Source: an uncultured Alphaproteobacteria bacterium (GTDB lineage Bacteria; Pseudomonadota; Alphaproteobacteria; Rhizobiales; Ancalomicrobiaceae). From it: a stretch of DNA of 40,847 nucleotides. Location: the NCBI GenBank assembly GCA_937892955.1, contig CALBKH010000027.1, forward strand, positions 1 to 40,847. The letters run 5' to 3'. The position numbers were made by a program, and so were the translations under genes. How positions within the stretch are numbered: the first letter of the stretch is position 1; the number at the start of each line of letters is the position of its first letter. Below are positions 24,741 through 32,075 of the stretch, piece after piece. Below the pieces are notes generated by a model. That model saw only the letters and a list, made by a program, of their open reading frames with translations, had not been told where the DNA came from and ran no database searches.

Positions 24741-25187
24741 ATGGCGACCCGCCTCACTTTCCGATCGGCGATCATCGCCGTCGCGACGATCACCGCCCTC
24801 GCCGTGGCCCATGCCCAACAGAAGGCACCCGACATGAAGATCAGGATCGTCACCGGGGATCGGTTCGCCGTCGCCGAGCTCGACGACAATGCCACCGCTC
24901 GGGCCTTCGTCGCTCTGCTGCCGCTCCGGCTCGTCCTCACCGACTATGCCGCGACCGAAAAGATCGCCGATCTGCCGGGCAAGCTCACCACGGCGGGCAG
25001 CCCGCCCGGCTTCGCGCCGAAAGCGGGAGCCGTCACCTATTATGCGCCCTGGGGCAATCTGGCGATCTTCGTCAAGGATTTCAGCCATTCGGCGGGGCTG
25101 GTCGAGCTCGGTCGGATCACCTCCGGTCTGGAGATCATCGGCCGACCCGGTCCGGTTCCCGTCATCATCGAACGCGCGACGGACTGA
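24741..25187 (+). CDS. Exported cyclophilin-like fold protein
   Basis: A 148-residue protein with an N-terminal signal peptide (residues 1-25, hydrophobic core AIIAVATITALAVAHA, probable cleavage after AHA) and a small beta-rich domain of the cyclophilin-like type. The central segment TTAGSPPGFAPKAGAVTYYAPWGNLAIFVKDF is characteristic of these proteins, which often sit beside AraC regulators and SDR or aldo-keto reductases. It is predicted periplasmic. No enzymatic role is established and peptidyl-prolyl isomerase activity should not be assumed. GGAGG lies 8 bases before the ATG. Confidence 0.75.
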   Translation: MATRLTFRSAIIAVATITALAVAHAQQKAPDMKIRIVTGDRFAVAELDDNATARAFVALLPLRLVLTDYAATEKIADLPGKLTTAGSPPGFAPKAGAVTYYAPWGNLAIFVKDFSHSAGLVELGRITSGLEIIGRPGPVPVIIERATD

Positions 25188-25331
25188 CGGGGTGCGCCCC
25201 GCCGCCCCTCTCCGACGCATAGGCTCGCGTGGGGACGAAACTCATCGAGGACGTGCCCGGTGAAGTGACGTCGAACGCCTCGCGGTCACCCGGCGCCTCG
25301 ACCTTCCTCGTCGAGGGCGCGATCCCGCGAG

Positions 25332-25369
25332 AAAAAGGGCGGCCGAAGCGGTCGTCGCTTCGGCCGCCC
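25332..25369 (-). terminator. Rho-independent terminator after nadC
   Basis: Perfect 14-bp GC-rich stem (arms 25337-25350 and 25356-25369) with a 5-base loop, followed on the minus strand by five U residues from 25336 to 25332. It lies 70 bases beyond the nadC stop and should end the minus-strand reductase-dehydrogenase-marR-nadC transcript. It is the clearest intrinsic terminator in the window. Confidence 0.85.
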
Positions 25370-25438
25370 GAGGCGAGCGCAGGGAGACGCGCTCGAAGGG
25401 GGACCCGCCGAATCCGGGGCTGCGTCGCGCTGCTCGCG

Positions 25439-26290
25439 TCAGCGCCAGTCGAGACCGATGTCGACGGCCGGGGCCGATTGGGTGATGCGGCCGACCGAGA
25501 CGTAGTCGACCCCGGTCTCGGCGATGGCGCGGATCGTCTCGCGCGTCACGCCGCCGGACGCTTCGAGTTCGCAGCGGCCGGCGACCAGACGGACGGCCTC
25601 ACGCATGATCGGAACGGACATGTTGTCGAGGAGGATGGCGTCGGGGCCCGCTTCGACCGCCTCGGCGACCTGCTCCAGCCGATCACATTCGACCTCGATC
25701 GCCGGCAGACCGGCGGCGCGGCAGCGGCGCACCGCCTCGCCGACCCCGCCGCAGATCGCGACGTGGTTGTCCTTGATCAGCACCGCGTCATAGAGGCCGA
25801 TGCGATGGTTCACCGCGCCGCCGAGCCGCGAAGCGTACTTGGCGAGGTGGCGCAACCCGGGGATGGTCTTGCGGGTGTCGAGCAGGACGCAGCCGGTGCC
25901 GGCGATCAGATCGGCGTAGGTGCGGGTCGCCGTGGCGATACCGGAGAGATGCTGCAACAGGTTGAGGGCGGTGCGCTCGGCGGTGAGCAGGCCGCGCGCC
26001 GGGCCGTCGATGGTGCAGAGGACCCGGCCGGCCGTGACGTGATCACCGTCGGCGGCCTCGGTCACCACGCGGGCCGTCGGCGCGAGGCGGTGGACGATGT
26101 CCTCGACGAAGGCGAGCCCCGCGACCACCAGGTCCTGACGGGCGACCATCGCACCGGTGAAGCGGAGGTCGGCCGGAATGACCGTCTCGGAGGTGATGTC
26201 GCCCGAGCCGACGTCCTCGGCGAGCGCCGCCTCGATGGTGCGAGCCAGTTCGGCGGCGAGAAGGTGGGGCGGTACGTGGTGATCGATCAC
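25439..26290 (-). CDS. nadC: Nicotinate-nucleotide pyrophosphorylase (quinolinate phosphoribosyltransferase)
   Basis: A 283-residue enzyme of NAD synthesis that converts quinolinate and PRPP to nicotinate mononucleotide, CO2 and pyrophosphate. Active-site segments are intact: ERTALNLLQHLSGIAT, LLDTRKTIPGLR, GGAVNHRIGLYD, LIKDNH and the phosphate-binding SGGVTRETI. I start it at a GTG at 26290 with GAGG about 8 bases upstream, which gives normal length. There is no nadA or nadB beside it. It follows the MarR gene by 118 bp on the same strand and a strong terminator comes after it, so co-transcription with the phthalate genes is possible. Phthalate is a structural analogue of quinolinate and a known active-site ligand of this enzyme. 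Confidence 0.93.
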   Translation of the reverse strand: MIDHHVPPHLLAAELARTIEAALAEDVGSGDITSETVIPADLRFTGAMVARQDLVVAGLAFVEDIVHRLAPTARVVTEAADGDHVTAGRVLCTIDGPARGLLTAERTALNLLQHLSGIATATRTYADLIAGTGCVLLDTRKTIPGLRHLAKYASRLGGAVNHRIGLYDAVLIKDNHVAICGGVGEAVRRCRAAGLPAIEVECDRLEQVAEAVEAGPDAILLDNMSVPIMREAVRLVAGRCELEASGGVTRETIRAIAETGVDYVSVGRITQSAPAVDIGLDWR

Positions 26291-26408
26291 GGTGCGATCC
26301 TCGGGTGCGAGCGGTTCGAACGATGATGGTACGGAGCGGGTCGATCGCGGAGCGATGGCGACCGGGCGACGCGCAGTGACGGCGGAAAGCTCGTGCGGTC
26401 GCCTTCGA

Positions 26409-27038
26409 TCAGCGGTCGGCTTCGGCACGATCGATGAGGCGGGCGAACTCCCGCGTCGACAGGATGCGGCGATCCTGCTTGGCGGCTTCGATCTCGTCGA
26501 CGGAGAGATTTCGCACCATGGCGAGCAGGGTGCGTCGGGTGGTGGCGATGTCGTCTTCGCTGACCCCGGCGACGGCGAGTTCGTTGACCTCGACCGCCAT
26601 CGGCACCAGCACGTCCTTCAGGGCCCGCCCGGCGTCGGTCAGGTGCACGAAGACCTTGCGGCCACTGCCCTCGGGGGCGTGGATGCGGTCGACGTAACCG
26701 AGCTTCTCCATCGCGACGAGCGCGGTGAAGGCGGTCGGCTCCATCAGTCCGGCGCGCTCGGCCAGCTCGCGCTGGGTCAGGCCGTCGCGGTTCCACAGGA
26801 TGCGCAGGAAGGTCCAGTGACCGAAGGAGACCGAATGCTCGGCCAGCCGTCGTTGCAGGCTGCGGGTCAGACCGCGGGTCGCGTCCTTGATCAGATGGGC
26901 GAGGCGATCATTGGGGACGTCCTCGAGCCAGTGCTTGAGCGTCGCCTCGGCGGTCGCCGCCTCGTTCGCCGGCTTGGTTTTCGCCGGCCCCTTGCCGGCG
27001 GACGATTTTCCCCGGGTGTCGGAGGTTTTCTCGGTCAT
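26409..27038 (-). CDS. MarR-family regulator of the phthalate genes
   Basis: A 209-residue MarR protein, longer than usual because of a ~40-residue lysine/alanine-rich N-terminal tail (TEKTSDTRGKSSAGKGPAK). The winged helix region spans about residues 70-140 (FGHWTFLRILWNRDGLTQRELAERAGLMEPTAFTALVAMEKLGYVDR, then the wing GSGRKVFVHLTDAGRAL). Its ATG overlaps the stop of the dihydrodiol dehydrogenase gene. Being co-transcribed with phthalate genes, it most likely controls them, binding the two TTAG-N4-CTAA palindromes in the divergent promoter region at 29.2-29.4 kb and released by phthalate or a metabolite. The family is certain; site and ligand are inferred. Confidence 0.87.
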   Translation of the reverse strand: MTEKTSDTRGKSSAGKGPAKTKPANEAATAEATLKHWLEDVPNDRLAHLIKDATRGLTRSLQRRLAEHSVSFGHWTFLRILWNRDGLTQRELAERAGLMEPTAFTALVAMEKLGYVDRIHAPEGSGRKVFVHLTDAGRALKDVLVPMAVEVNELAVAGVSEDDIATTRRTLLAMVRNLSVDEIEAAKQDRRILSTREFARLIDRAEADR

Positions 27039-28243
27039 CGCCGATCCCCTGGAACGACCTGGTGGTGGAGGACGACCTCGCGATCTTCGGCGGCAGACTG
27101 GAGGATCGCTCCGCAGACTTCAAGCGTCGCCATGCCCCAGGCGCCGTCGTGGATCGGGGGCACGCCCTCGATCACCGCCGCCCAGAGTTCGTCGATCACC
27201 TCGGCTCGCGGCACTTCGGGCGCCGGGAGGGCTTCGAAGCGCCGTTCGTGGTCGGCGTAGACGAGCACCCCTTCGGCCGTCGGACGCAGATCGGCATGGT
27301 CGCAGGATGCGACGACGAAGCCGAAGTGGTTGTGGGCCACAGGCGGGATCTCGCGGCCACCGGCGCCGGCGCCATAGGTCCGTGCCGCCTTGAGGGCGAT
27401 CTCGTCGGCCTCGCTTCGGCCGGCCAGCCGCGCCCGGGCGCCGCCGTAGTCGGCCGCATCGCGGCGCTGGCCGAGTTCGCCGATCCAGCCACAGAGTTCG
27501 TCGGTGTCGAAGTGACCGGCGCCGCTGTAGGTCATCGTCGCCGAAGCGCCGTCGGCGAAGGTGAGGAGGGCGTTGTAGGCGCTCTCGCTGCGTCGCGACG
27601 GATCCCAGACCGCGGCGGTGGCGCGGACGCTCTTCACCAGCCCGCCGCCGAGCAGGCGAACGATGTCCACCTGGTGCGCCGCCTGGCTCCACACCACGCC
27701 GCCGCCGAGCGCGGTGTCGAGTTCCTCCGGACGGCGCGGCCGGTAGAGGAAGTCGGTGAAGTTCATGGCGGTGATCATCCGCAGGCGACCATGTTCCCCT
27801 GCTTCGATGGCGCGGCGAGCCTGGAGCACGGGAGCGTCGAAGCTGTGGCTGTGTCCGACCACGAGATGGACGCCGGCCTTTCGCGCCGCGGCGGTCATCG
27901 TCTCGCAGGATGCGAGATCGAGCGCCATCGGCTTCTCCACCAGCACATGCCGGCCCGCCTCGAGCGCCGCGATCACCTGCTCACGGTGGAAACCGTGCGG
28001 CGACGCGACGTAGATCGCCTCGACCTCGGGATCGGCGCAGAGCGCCTCCACCGTCTCGTGGGCGCGACCGCCGAACTCGGCGACGAAGTGGTCACGCGCC
28101 TCGGGACGGGGGTCCATGGCGGCGACCAGACGCACCAGCGGATGGGCGCGCAACGTCGGCAGCATCAATACGAAGGCGCGGCCGAGGCCGATCACCCCGA
28201 GGCGGAGCGGCCGGCGAGGCACGCTGGCGGCTCCCTTCGTCAT
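27035..28243 (-). CDS. ophB: Phthalate 4,5-cis-dihydrodiol dehydrogenase (Gfo/Idh/MocA family)
   Basis: A 402-residue NAD-dependent dehydrogenase. The Rossmann motif LGVIGLGRAFVLML is at residues ~14-27, the lysine of the family motif is in HVLVEKPMALD, and GGGVVWSQAAHQVDIVRLLGGG is in the substrate domain. It would oxidise cis-4,5-dihydrodihydroxyphthalate to 4,5-dihydroxyphthalate. Family membership alone is broad, since many members act on sugars. The assignment rests on genes around it: phthalate dioxygenase reductase overlapping upstream, the oxygenase divergent and the 4,5-dihydroxyphthalate decarboxylase nearby, the same set as pht/oph clusters. It overlaps both neighbours by 4 bases. 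Confidence 0.82.
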   Translation of the reverse strand: MTKGAASVPRRPLRLGVIGLGRAFVLMLPTLRAHPLVRLVAAMDPRPEARDHFVAEFGGRAHETVEALCADPEVEAIYVASPHGFHREQVIAALEAGRHVLVEKPMALDLASCETMTAAARKAGVHLVVGHSHSFDAPVLQARRAIEAGEHGRLRMITAMNFTDFLYRPRRPEELDTALGGGVVWSQAAHQVDIVRLLGGGLVKSVRATAAVWDPSRRSESAYNALLTFADGASATMTYSGAGHFDTDELCGWIGELGQRRDAADYGGARARLAGRSEADEIALKAARTYGAGAGGREIPPVAHNHFGFVVASCDHADLRPTAEGVLVYADHERRFEALPAPEVPRAEVIDELWAAVIEGVPPIHDGAWGMATLEVCGAILQSAAEDREVVLHHQVVPGDRR

Positions 28244-29205
28244 AGGTCGAGCACCAGTTCGCCGCCGCGCGAGCGCGAGACGCAGATCATGATCGCCGAC
28301 GACTTCTCCTCGTCGCTCAGCGCCAAGTCGCGATGATCGACCTCGCCGGAGAGGACGCCGACGCGGCACGAGCCGCAGGTGCCGCTTTCGCAGGAGCTCG
28401 AGACTTTGATTCCGGCGGCACGCAGCGCATCGAGGATGGTGACGTCGGCGGCGACCGGGACGACGCGACCGCTGCGGGCGAGGCGGACGTCGAAGGCGAC
28501 GTCGTCGGGGCGCGGCGCGGCGGAGACGCCGCCGAAGTCCTCGAAGTGGACGGCGGAGGTCGACCAGTGACCGGTCATGTCGCGCACCGCGTCCATCAGG
28601 AAGCGCGGGCCGCAGCAATAGACCTGACCCTTGGGGCGCTCGAGCAACGGCCAGAGATCGAAGGCGCGCGCCGGGTCGCCGCCGTCGTGATGGATGGTCA
28701 CCCGGCCGCGGAAGCCGTCGCCCGAAAGCTCCTCGCGATAGGCTGTCGTTTCCGGCGAACGCGTCAGATAGACGAAGCGGAAGGGGCCACCGTCGGTCTC
28801 GATGAGATGGCGCGCCATCGACAGGAGCGGCGTGACGCCGATGCCGCCGGCGATGAACAGCACGCCGCCGGGCCGCGCTTCGAAAGGAAAGGCGTTGTGC
28901 GGTTCGGAGACGGCGATCTCGTCGCCGGCCTTCGCGTCGTCGACGAGGCTCATCGAGCCGCCGCGACCGCCGGGATCGCGCTTGACCGCCACCACGTAGC
29001 GGTCCCGCTCCGACGGCGCGTTGCACAGCGAATAGCAGCGGACCTCCCCGTTCGGGACGCGCAGCCGCAGATGCGAGCCGGCCGTGAAGGGCGGCAGGTC
29101 ACCGCCGTCGTCGCGAGCGAGCACGAACTCGTGGATGTCGTCGGCGAGGCGACGACGCGAGACGAGGCGCAGCGGGGTGAAGTCGGAGTCGGGGGCGGCG
29201 TTCAT
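28240..29205 (-). CDS. ophA1: Phthalate 4,5-dioxygenase reductase
   Basis: A 321-residue FMN/[2Fe-2S] reductase of the phthalate dioxygenase reductase family. It passes electrons from NADH directly to the oxygenase without a separate ferredoxin. Domain order: flavin domain (CYSLCNAPSERD), NADH domain (VLFIAGGIGVTPLLSMARHL, then VYCCGPRFLMDAV), and a C-terminal plant-type [2Fe-2S] domain (SSSCESGTCGSCRVGVLSG, with the last cysteine in MICVSRS). The ATG at 29205 has GAGG about 8 bases upstream; a TTG at 29211 is less likely. It is the first gene of the minus-strand unit, divergent from the oxygenase gene, and overlaps the dehydrogenase start (ATGA). Confidence 0.88.
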   Translation of the reverse strand: MNAAPDSDFTPLRLVSRRRLADDIHEFVLARDDGGDLPPFTAGSHLRLRVPNGEVRCYSLCNAPSERDRYVVAVKRDPGGRGGSMSLVDDAKAGDEIAVSEPHNAFPFEARPGGVLFIAGGIGVTPLLSMARHLIETDGGPFRFVYLTRSPETTAYREELSGDGFRGRVTIHHDGGDPARAFDLWPLLERPKGQVYCCGPRFLMDAVRDMTGHWSTSAVHFEDFGGVSAAPRPDDVAFDVRLARSGRVVPVAADVTILDALRAAGIKVSSSCESGTCGSCRVGVLSGEVDHRDLALSDEEKSSAIMICVSRSRGGELVLDL

Positions 29206-29231
29206 GTGCAAGGCCTCGGGTGCAAGTTATA

Positions 29232-29243
29232 TTAGATATCTAA
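29232..29243. promoter_or_regulatory. Candidate MarR operator 1
   Basis: Perfect 12-bp palindrome TTAGATATCTAA, directly adjoining the predicted -10 of the reductase-dehydrogenase-marR unit and 27 bases before the reductase ATG. The outer TTAG...CTAA matches the second palindrome at 29418. The position suits repression. Confidence 0.6.
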
Positions 29244-29417
29244 GACGCTTTTCCGAGAATGCAACAGGAAAGTCGATCTATGCCGTTCATTCGATGGAGC
29301 GAATATAATTCAGTAGAAGCGCGCGCGGGGGCTATTCAATTTGTGCATTGCGAAAATCAAAAAACGTAGAGTTCCATTTTGTCTCTGGACAGCTCATGGA
29401 CGCTTCACGTATGCAAA

Positions 29418-29429
29418 TTAGAGAGCTAA
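29418..29429. promoter_or_regulatory. Candidate MarR operator 2
   Basis: TTAGAGAGCTAA, sharing TTAG-N4-CTAA with operator 1, followed at once by another TTAG to give an overlapping CTAA-G-TTAG dyad (29426-29434). It lies at the expected transcription start of the oxygenase gene, 53 bases before its ATG, a position that would block transcription when bound. Confidence 0.55.
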
Positions 29430-29482
29430 GTTAGTCCTCGGAGTGGACCGGCTATGGCTCGTGATCGAGGGAGGAGCCGTAC

Positions 29483-30787
29483 ATGCTCACGAATGACGAA
29501 AACGATCTGCTCTGCCGCGTCGAGGGCGATGCCCCGATGGGGCAGATCTTCCGCCGCCACTGGATTCCCGCCTGTCTTTCCGAGGAAGTGCCCGAGCCGG
29601 ATTGTGCGCCGCTCAAGATCCGATTGCTCGGTGAGGACCTCGTCGTCTTCCGCGATACCGACGGACGCCTCGGTGTGCTGGACGAATACTGCCCCCACCG
29701 GCGGGCCTCGCTGGCCTTCGGGCGCAACGAGGAATGCGGCCTGCGCTGCCTCTATCACGGTTGGAAATTCGACGTGGACGGCAACGCCGTCGAGATGTCG
29801 TCGGAGCCGAAGGAGTCGGGGCTGGTCGAGAAAGTGAAGCACAAGGCCTATCCGACCCACGAGGCCGCCGGCTTCGTCTGGGTCTACATGGGGCCGGCGG
29901 CGGAGAAGCCCGAGTTCCGGATGCCGGTCTACGTGCCGACCGAAGACACTCAGTTCTCGATCGCCAAGATCATCATCGACTGCAACTGGGCGCAGATTCT
30001 GGAGGGCGCGATCGACTCGGCCCATTCGTCGAGCCTGCATTCCTCCGACATGGTGCCGTCGCGGGTCTCCCGCGCCATGGCGACCGACACGAACTGGCTG
30101 CGGCCGTCGACCGACAAGTCGCCGCGCCTCGTCGTTCAGCGCACGCCCTTCGGCTTCCGCTACGCCGCGATCCGTCGCCCGACCTTCAACGGCGACACCC
30201 ACGACTACGTGCGCACGACGCTGTTCATCGCGCCCTATACCGTGCAGATCCCGCGCAACGACCGCTACAACGTGGCGATCCTGCATATCCCGATCGACGA
30301 CACCCACACCGCTTTCCACTTCATCGGCTGGGGTCACGGCGACGACGAGGTTCCGGAAGTGGCCACGTGGCGCAAGTTCCTCGGCGCCGAGGTCGGCACC
30401 GACGTGGATCGGCACTTCCGCAAGATCCGCAATCGGGACAACAACTACCTTCAGGACCGCACCCTGATGAAGCTCGGCAACTTCACCGGCATCAAGGGCA
30501 TCCCCAACCAGGACATCGCCATGTGGGAGACCATGGGTCCGATCGCCGATCGTTCGCGTGATCGCCTCGGCGCCTCCGATCTGGCGATCGTCGAGTTCCG
30601 TCGCCGCATGCTCGATGCGGCGCAGGCCTTCGCCGCTACGGGCGCGGTGGTCGGCCGTGGTAGCGACGTGGTCCCCCAGATCCACCTCAAGTCGTTCGAA
30701 GGCGTCGTGCCGAAGGGCACCGACTGGCGCACGCTCGGCGTTTCCGCCGAGGAACTGGCCGCGACGGCTCAACCCGCCGCGGAATGA
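29483..30787 (+). CDS. ophA2: Phthalate 4,5-dioxygenase, oxygenase subunit
   Basis: A 434-residue Rieske non-heme iron oxygenase of the single-subunit (phthalate dioxygenase/phenoxybenzoate dioxygenase) group. Rieske ligands are C70/H72 (DEYCPHRRASL) and C89/H92 (LRCLYHGWKFDVDG). The catalytic DxxHxxxxH reads NWAQILEGAIDSAHSSSLHSS, with D178, H181 and H186. It would add O2 across carbons 4 and 5 of phthalate. The ATG follows a strong GGGAGGAG site. Divergent is the matching reductase; downstream are the importer and the decarboxylase of the next step. Related enzymes act on 3-chlorobenzoate and phenoxybenzoate, but the decarboxylase and dehydrogenase neighbours favour phthalate. Confidence 0.85.
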   Translation: MLTNDENDLLCRVEGDAPMGQIFRRHWIPACLSEEVPEPDCAPLKIRLLGEDLVVFRDTDGRLGVLDEYCPHRRASLAFGRNEECGLRCLYHGWKFDVDGNAVEMSSEPKESGLVEKVKHKAYPTHEAAGFVWVYMGPAAEKPEFRMPVYVPTEDTQFSIAKIIIDCNWAQILEGAIDSAHSSSLHSSDMVPSRVSRAMATDTNWLRPSTDKSPRLVVQRTPFGFRYAAIRRPTFNGDTHDYVRTTLFIAPYTVQIPRNDRYNVAILHIPIDDTHTAFHFIGWGHGDDEVPEVATWRKFLGAEVGTDVDRHFRKIRNRDNNYLQDRTLMKLGNFTGIKGIPNQDIAMWETMGPIADRSRDRLGASDLAIVEFRRRMLDAAQAFAATGAVVGRGSDVVPQIHLKSFEGVVPKGTDWRTLGVSAEELAATAQPAAE

Positions 30788-30796
30788 AAAGAAGAA

Positions 30797-30820
30797 GCGG
30801 GCGGCGGACGGGCCGCCCGC
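30797..30820 (+). other. Intercistronic stem-loop between oxygenase and binding-protein genes
   Basis: Perfect 9-bp stem GCGGGCGGC (30797-30805) and GCCGCCCGC (30812-30820) with a 6-base loop, 10 bases after the oxygenase stop and about 28 bases before the next ATG. No U-tract follows. Stem-loops in this place often set relative mRNA levels ahead of abundant binding proteins. Confidence 0.5.
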
Positions 30821-30848
30821 CGAAGAACAACACAGGGAGGGAAGACAC

Positions 30849-32027
30849 ATGCGACACATCCGTGAAACGGTGGCCGGATTCCTGGCGGCGGCGGCGCTCG
30901 CCCTCGCCGCGCCCGCCGCGGCCGAAGAGACGACGGCGATCCACGTGGTGCTCCCGCTGACCGGCGGTGCATCGTTCCTCGGCAAGGCCGAGCAGAAGGC
31001 GCTCGAAGTCGTCGAGAAGACCGTCGCCGACAGCGGCGGAATCCACGGACGCAAGTTGAAGTTCGTCTTCCACGACGATCAGACCAAGCCGCAGGTCGCG
31101 GTTCAGACGGCGAACGAGATCCTCGCCACCAAGCCGACGGTGATCATCGGCTCCGCGTTGGTCGCCACCTGCAACGCCATGGCGCCGACGATGCGGCGTG
31201 CCACGGTGATGTACTGCCTGTCGCCGGGCGTCCGGCCCGCCCCCGGCGATTTCATGTTCACCTCGAGCTCGTCGACCGCCGATCTCGCCGCCGTCCTGAT
31301 CCGCTACTGGCGGTCCCGCGGTATCACCAAGTTGGCGCTGATCACCTCGACCGACGCCTCCGGCCAGGACGCGGTGCGCAACATCCGCGAGGTGCTGGCG
31401 CAGGCCGAGAACGCCGACGTCAAATTGGCGGCGGAAGTGACCTTCAACCCCGGAGACGTCAGCGTCTCGGCGCAGATCCAGCGCATCGCCGCGGCCGAGC
31501 CGCAGGCGGTCATCGCCTGGTCGACCGGCGCGGCGATCGGCACGGTGTTCAAGGGTATCGTCGACGCCGGGCTCGATCTGCCGGTGGCGACGACCGACGG
31601 CAACATGACCTACGAGCAGATGACGCAATATGCCTCGATCCTGCCGAAGCAACTCTACATCCCCTCGCCCCTTTGGCCGCGTCATGCCGGGGTGAAGCTG
31701 CCCGAAGGCGTCGAAGAGGCGCAGAAGACCTTCTTCGCGGCCTTCGACGCCGCCGGGATCAAACCCGACATCGCGGCCGCCCTCTCCTGGGATCCGGCGA
31801 TGCTGGTCGTCCACGCCCTGCGCTCGCTGCCCGACGGTGCCGGCGCCGAGCAGATCCGCGCCTTCCTCGCCGACCTTCAGGGCCATGCGCTCACCAGCGG
31901 CATCTACGACTTCCGCAAGGTGCCGCAGCGCGGTCTCGACGACACCTCCGTCGTCGTGACCCGTTGGGAGCCGACGAAGCAGAGCTGGGACGTGATCAGC
32001 CGACCGCGCGGCCTGCCGCTCGACTGA
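30849..32027 (+). CDS. ABC transporter periplasmic substrate-binding protein (branched-chain amino acid type)
   Basis: A 392-residue type I periplasmic binding protein of the LivK/HAAT family. The signal peptide is residues 1-25 (GFLAAAALALAAPAAA, cleavage before EETT). The mature part starts with IHVVLPLTGGASFLGKAEQKALEVV and keeps the family pattern HGRKLKFVFHDDQTKPQVAVQTANEI. Members of this family often bind aromatic acids rather than amino acids. Its position between phthalate dioxygenase and the matching permease and ATPase genes points to phthalate or a related aromatic acid. There is no lipobox, so it should be soluble. A GGAGGGAA site precedes the ATG. Confidence 0.86.
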   Translation: MRHIRETVAGFLAAAALALAAPAAAEETTAIHVVLPLTGGASFLGKAEQKALEVVEKTVADSGGIHGRKLKFVFHDDQTKPQVAVQTANEILATKPTVIIGSALVATCNAMAPTMRRATVMYCLSPGVRPAPGDFMFTSSSSTADLAAVLIRYWRSRGITKLALITSTDASGQDAVRNIREVLAQAENADVKLAAEVTFNPGDVSVSAQIQRIAAAEPQAVIAWSTGAAIGTVFKGIVDAGLDLPVATTDGNMTYEQMTQYASILPKQLYIPSPLWPRHAGVKLPEGVEEAQKTFFAAFDAAGIKPDIAAALSWDPAMLVVHALRSLPDGAGAEQIRAFLADLQGHALTSGIYDFRKVPQRGLDDTSVVVTRWEPTKQSWDVISRPRGLPLD

Positions 32028-32075
32028 TCGATCCTCGGTTCGCCGAATGTCCGCCGATCGGGAGGAACGCGGAGC

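Larger units (their letters stand above)
29212..29482. promoter_or_regulatory. AT-rich divergent promoter region of the phthalate genes
   Basis: A 271-bp stretch clearly richer in A+T than everything around it. On the minus strand a -10-like TATAAC lies at 29226-29231. On the plus strand TGGACA (29386-29391) N18 TATGCA (29410-29415) is a candidate promoter for the oxygenase. It also holds ATTCG-N6-CGAAT at 29289-29304 and two MarR-type palindromes listed separately. Confidence 0.55.

Noticed and set aside
30797..30820. Reading the hairpin after the phthalate oxygenase as a terminator that separates it from the importer
   Set aside because: No U-tract follows, and the binding-protein gene begins within 30 bases with a good ribosome site, so read-through is more likely.
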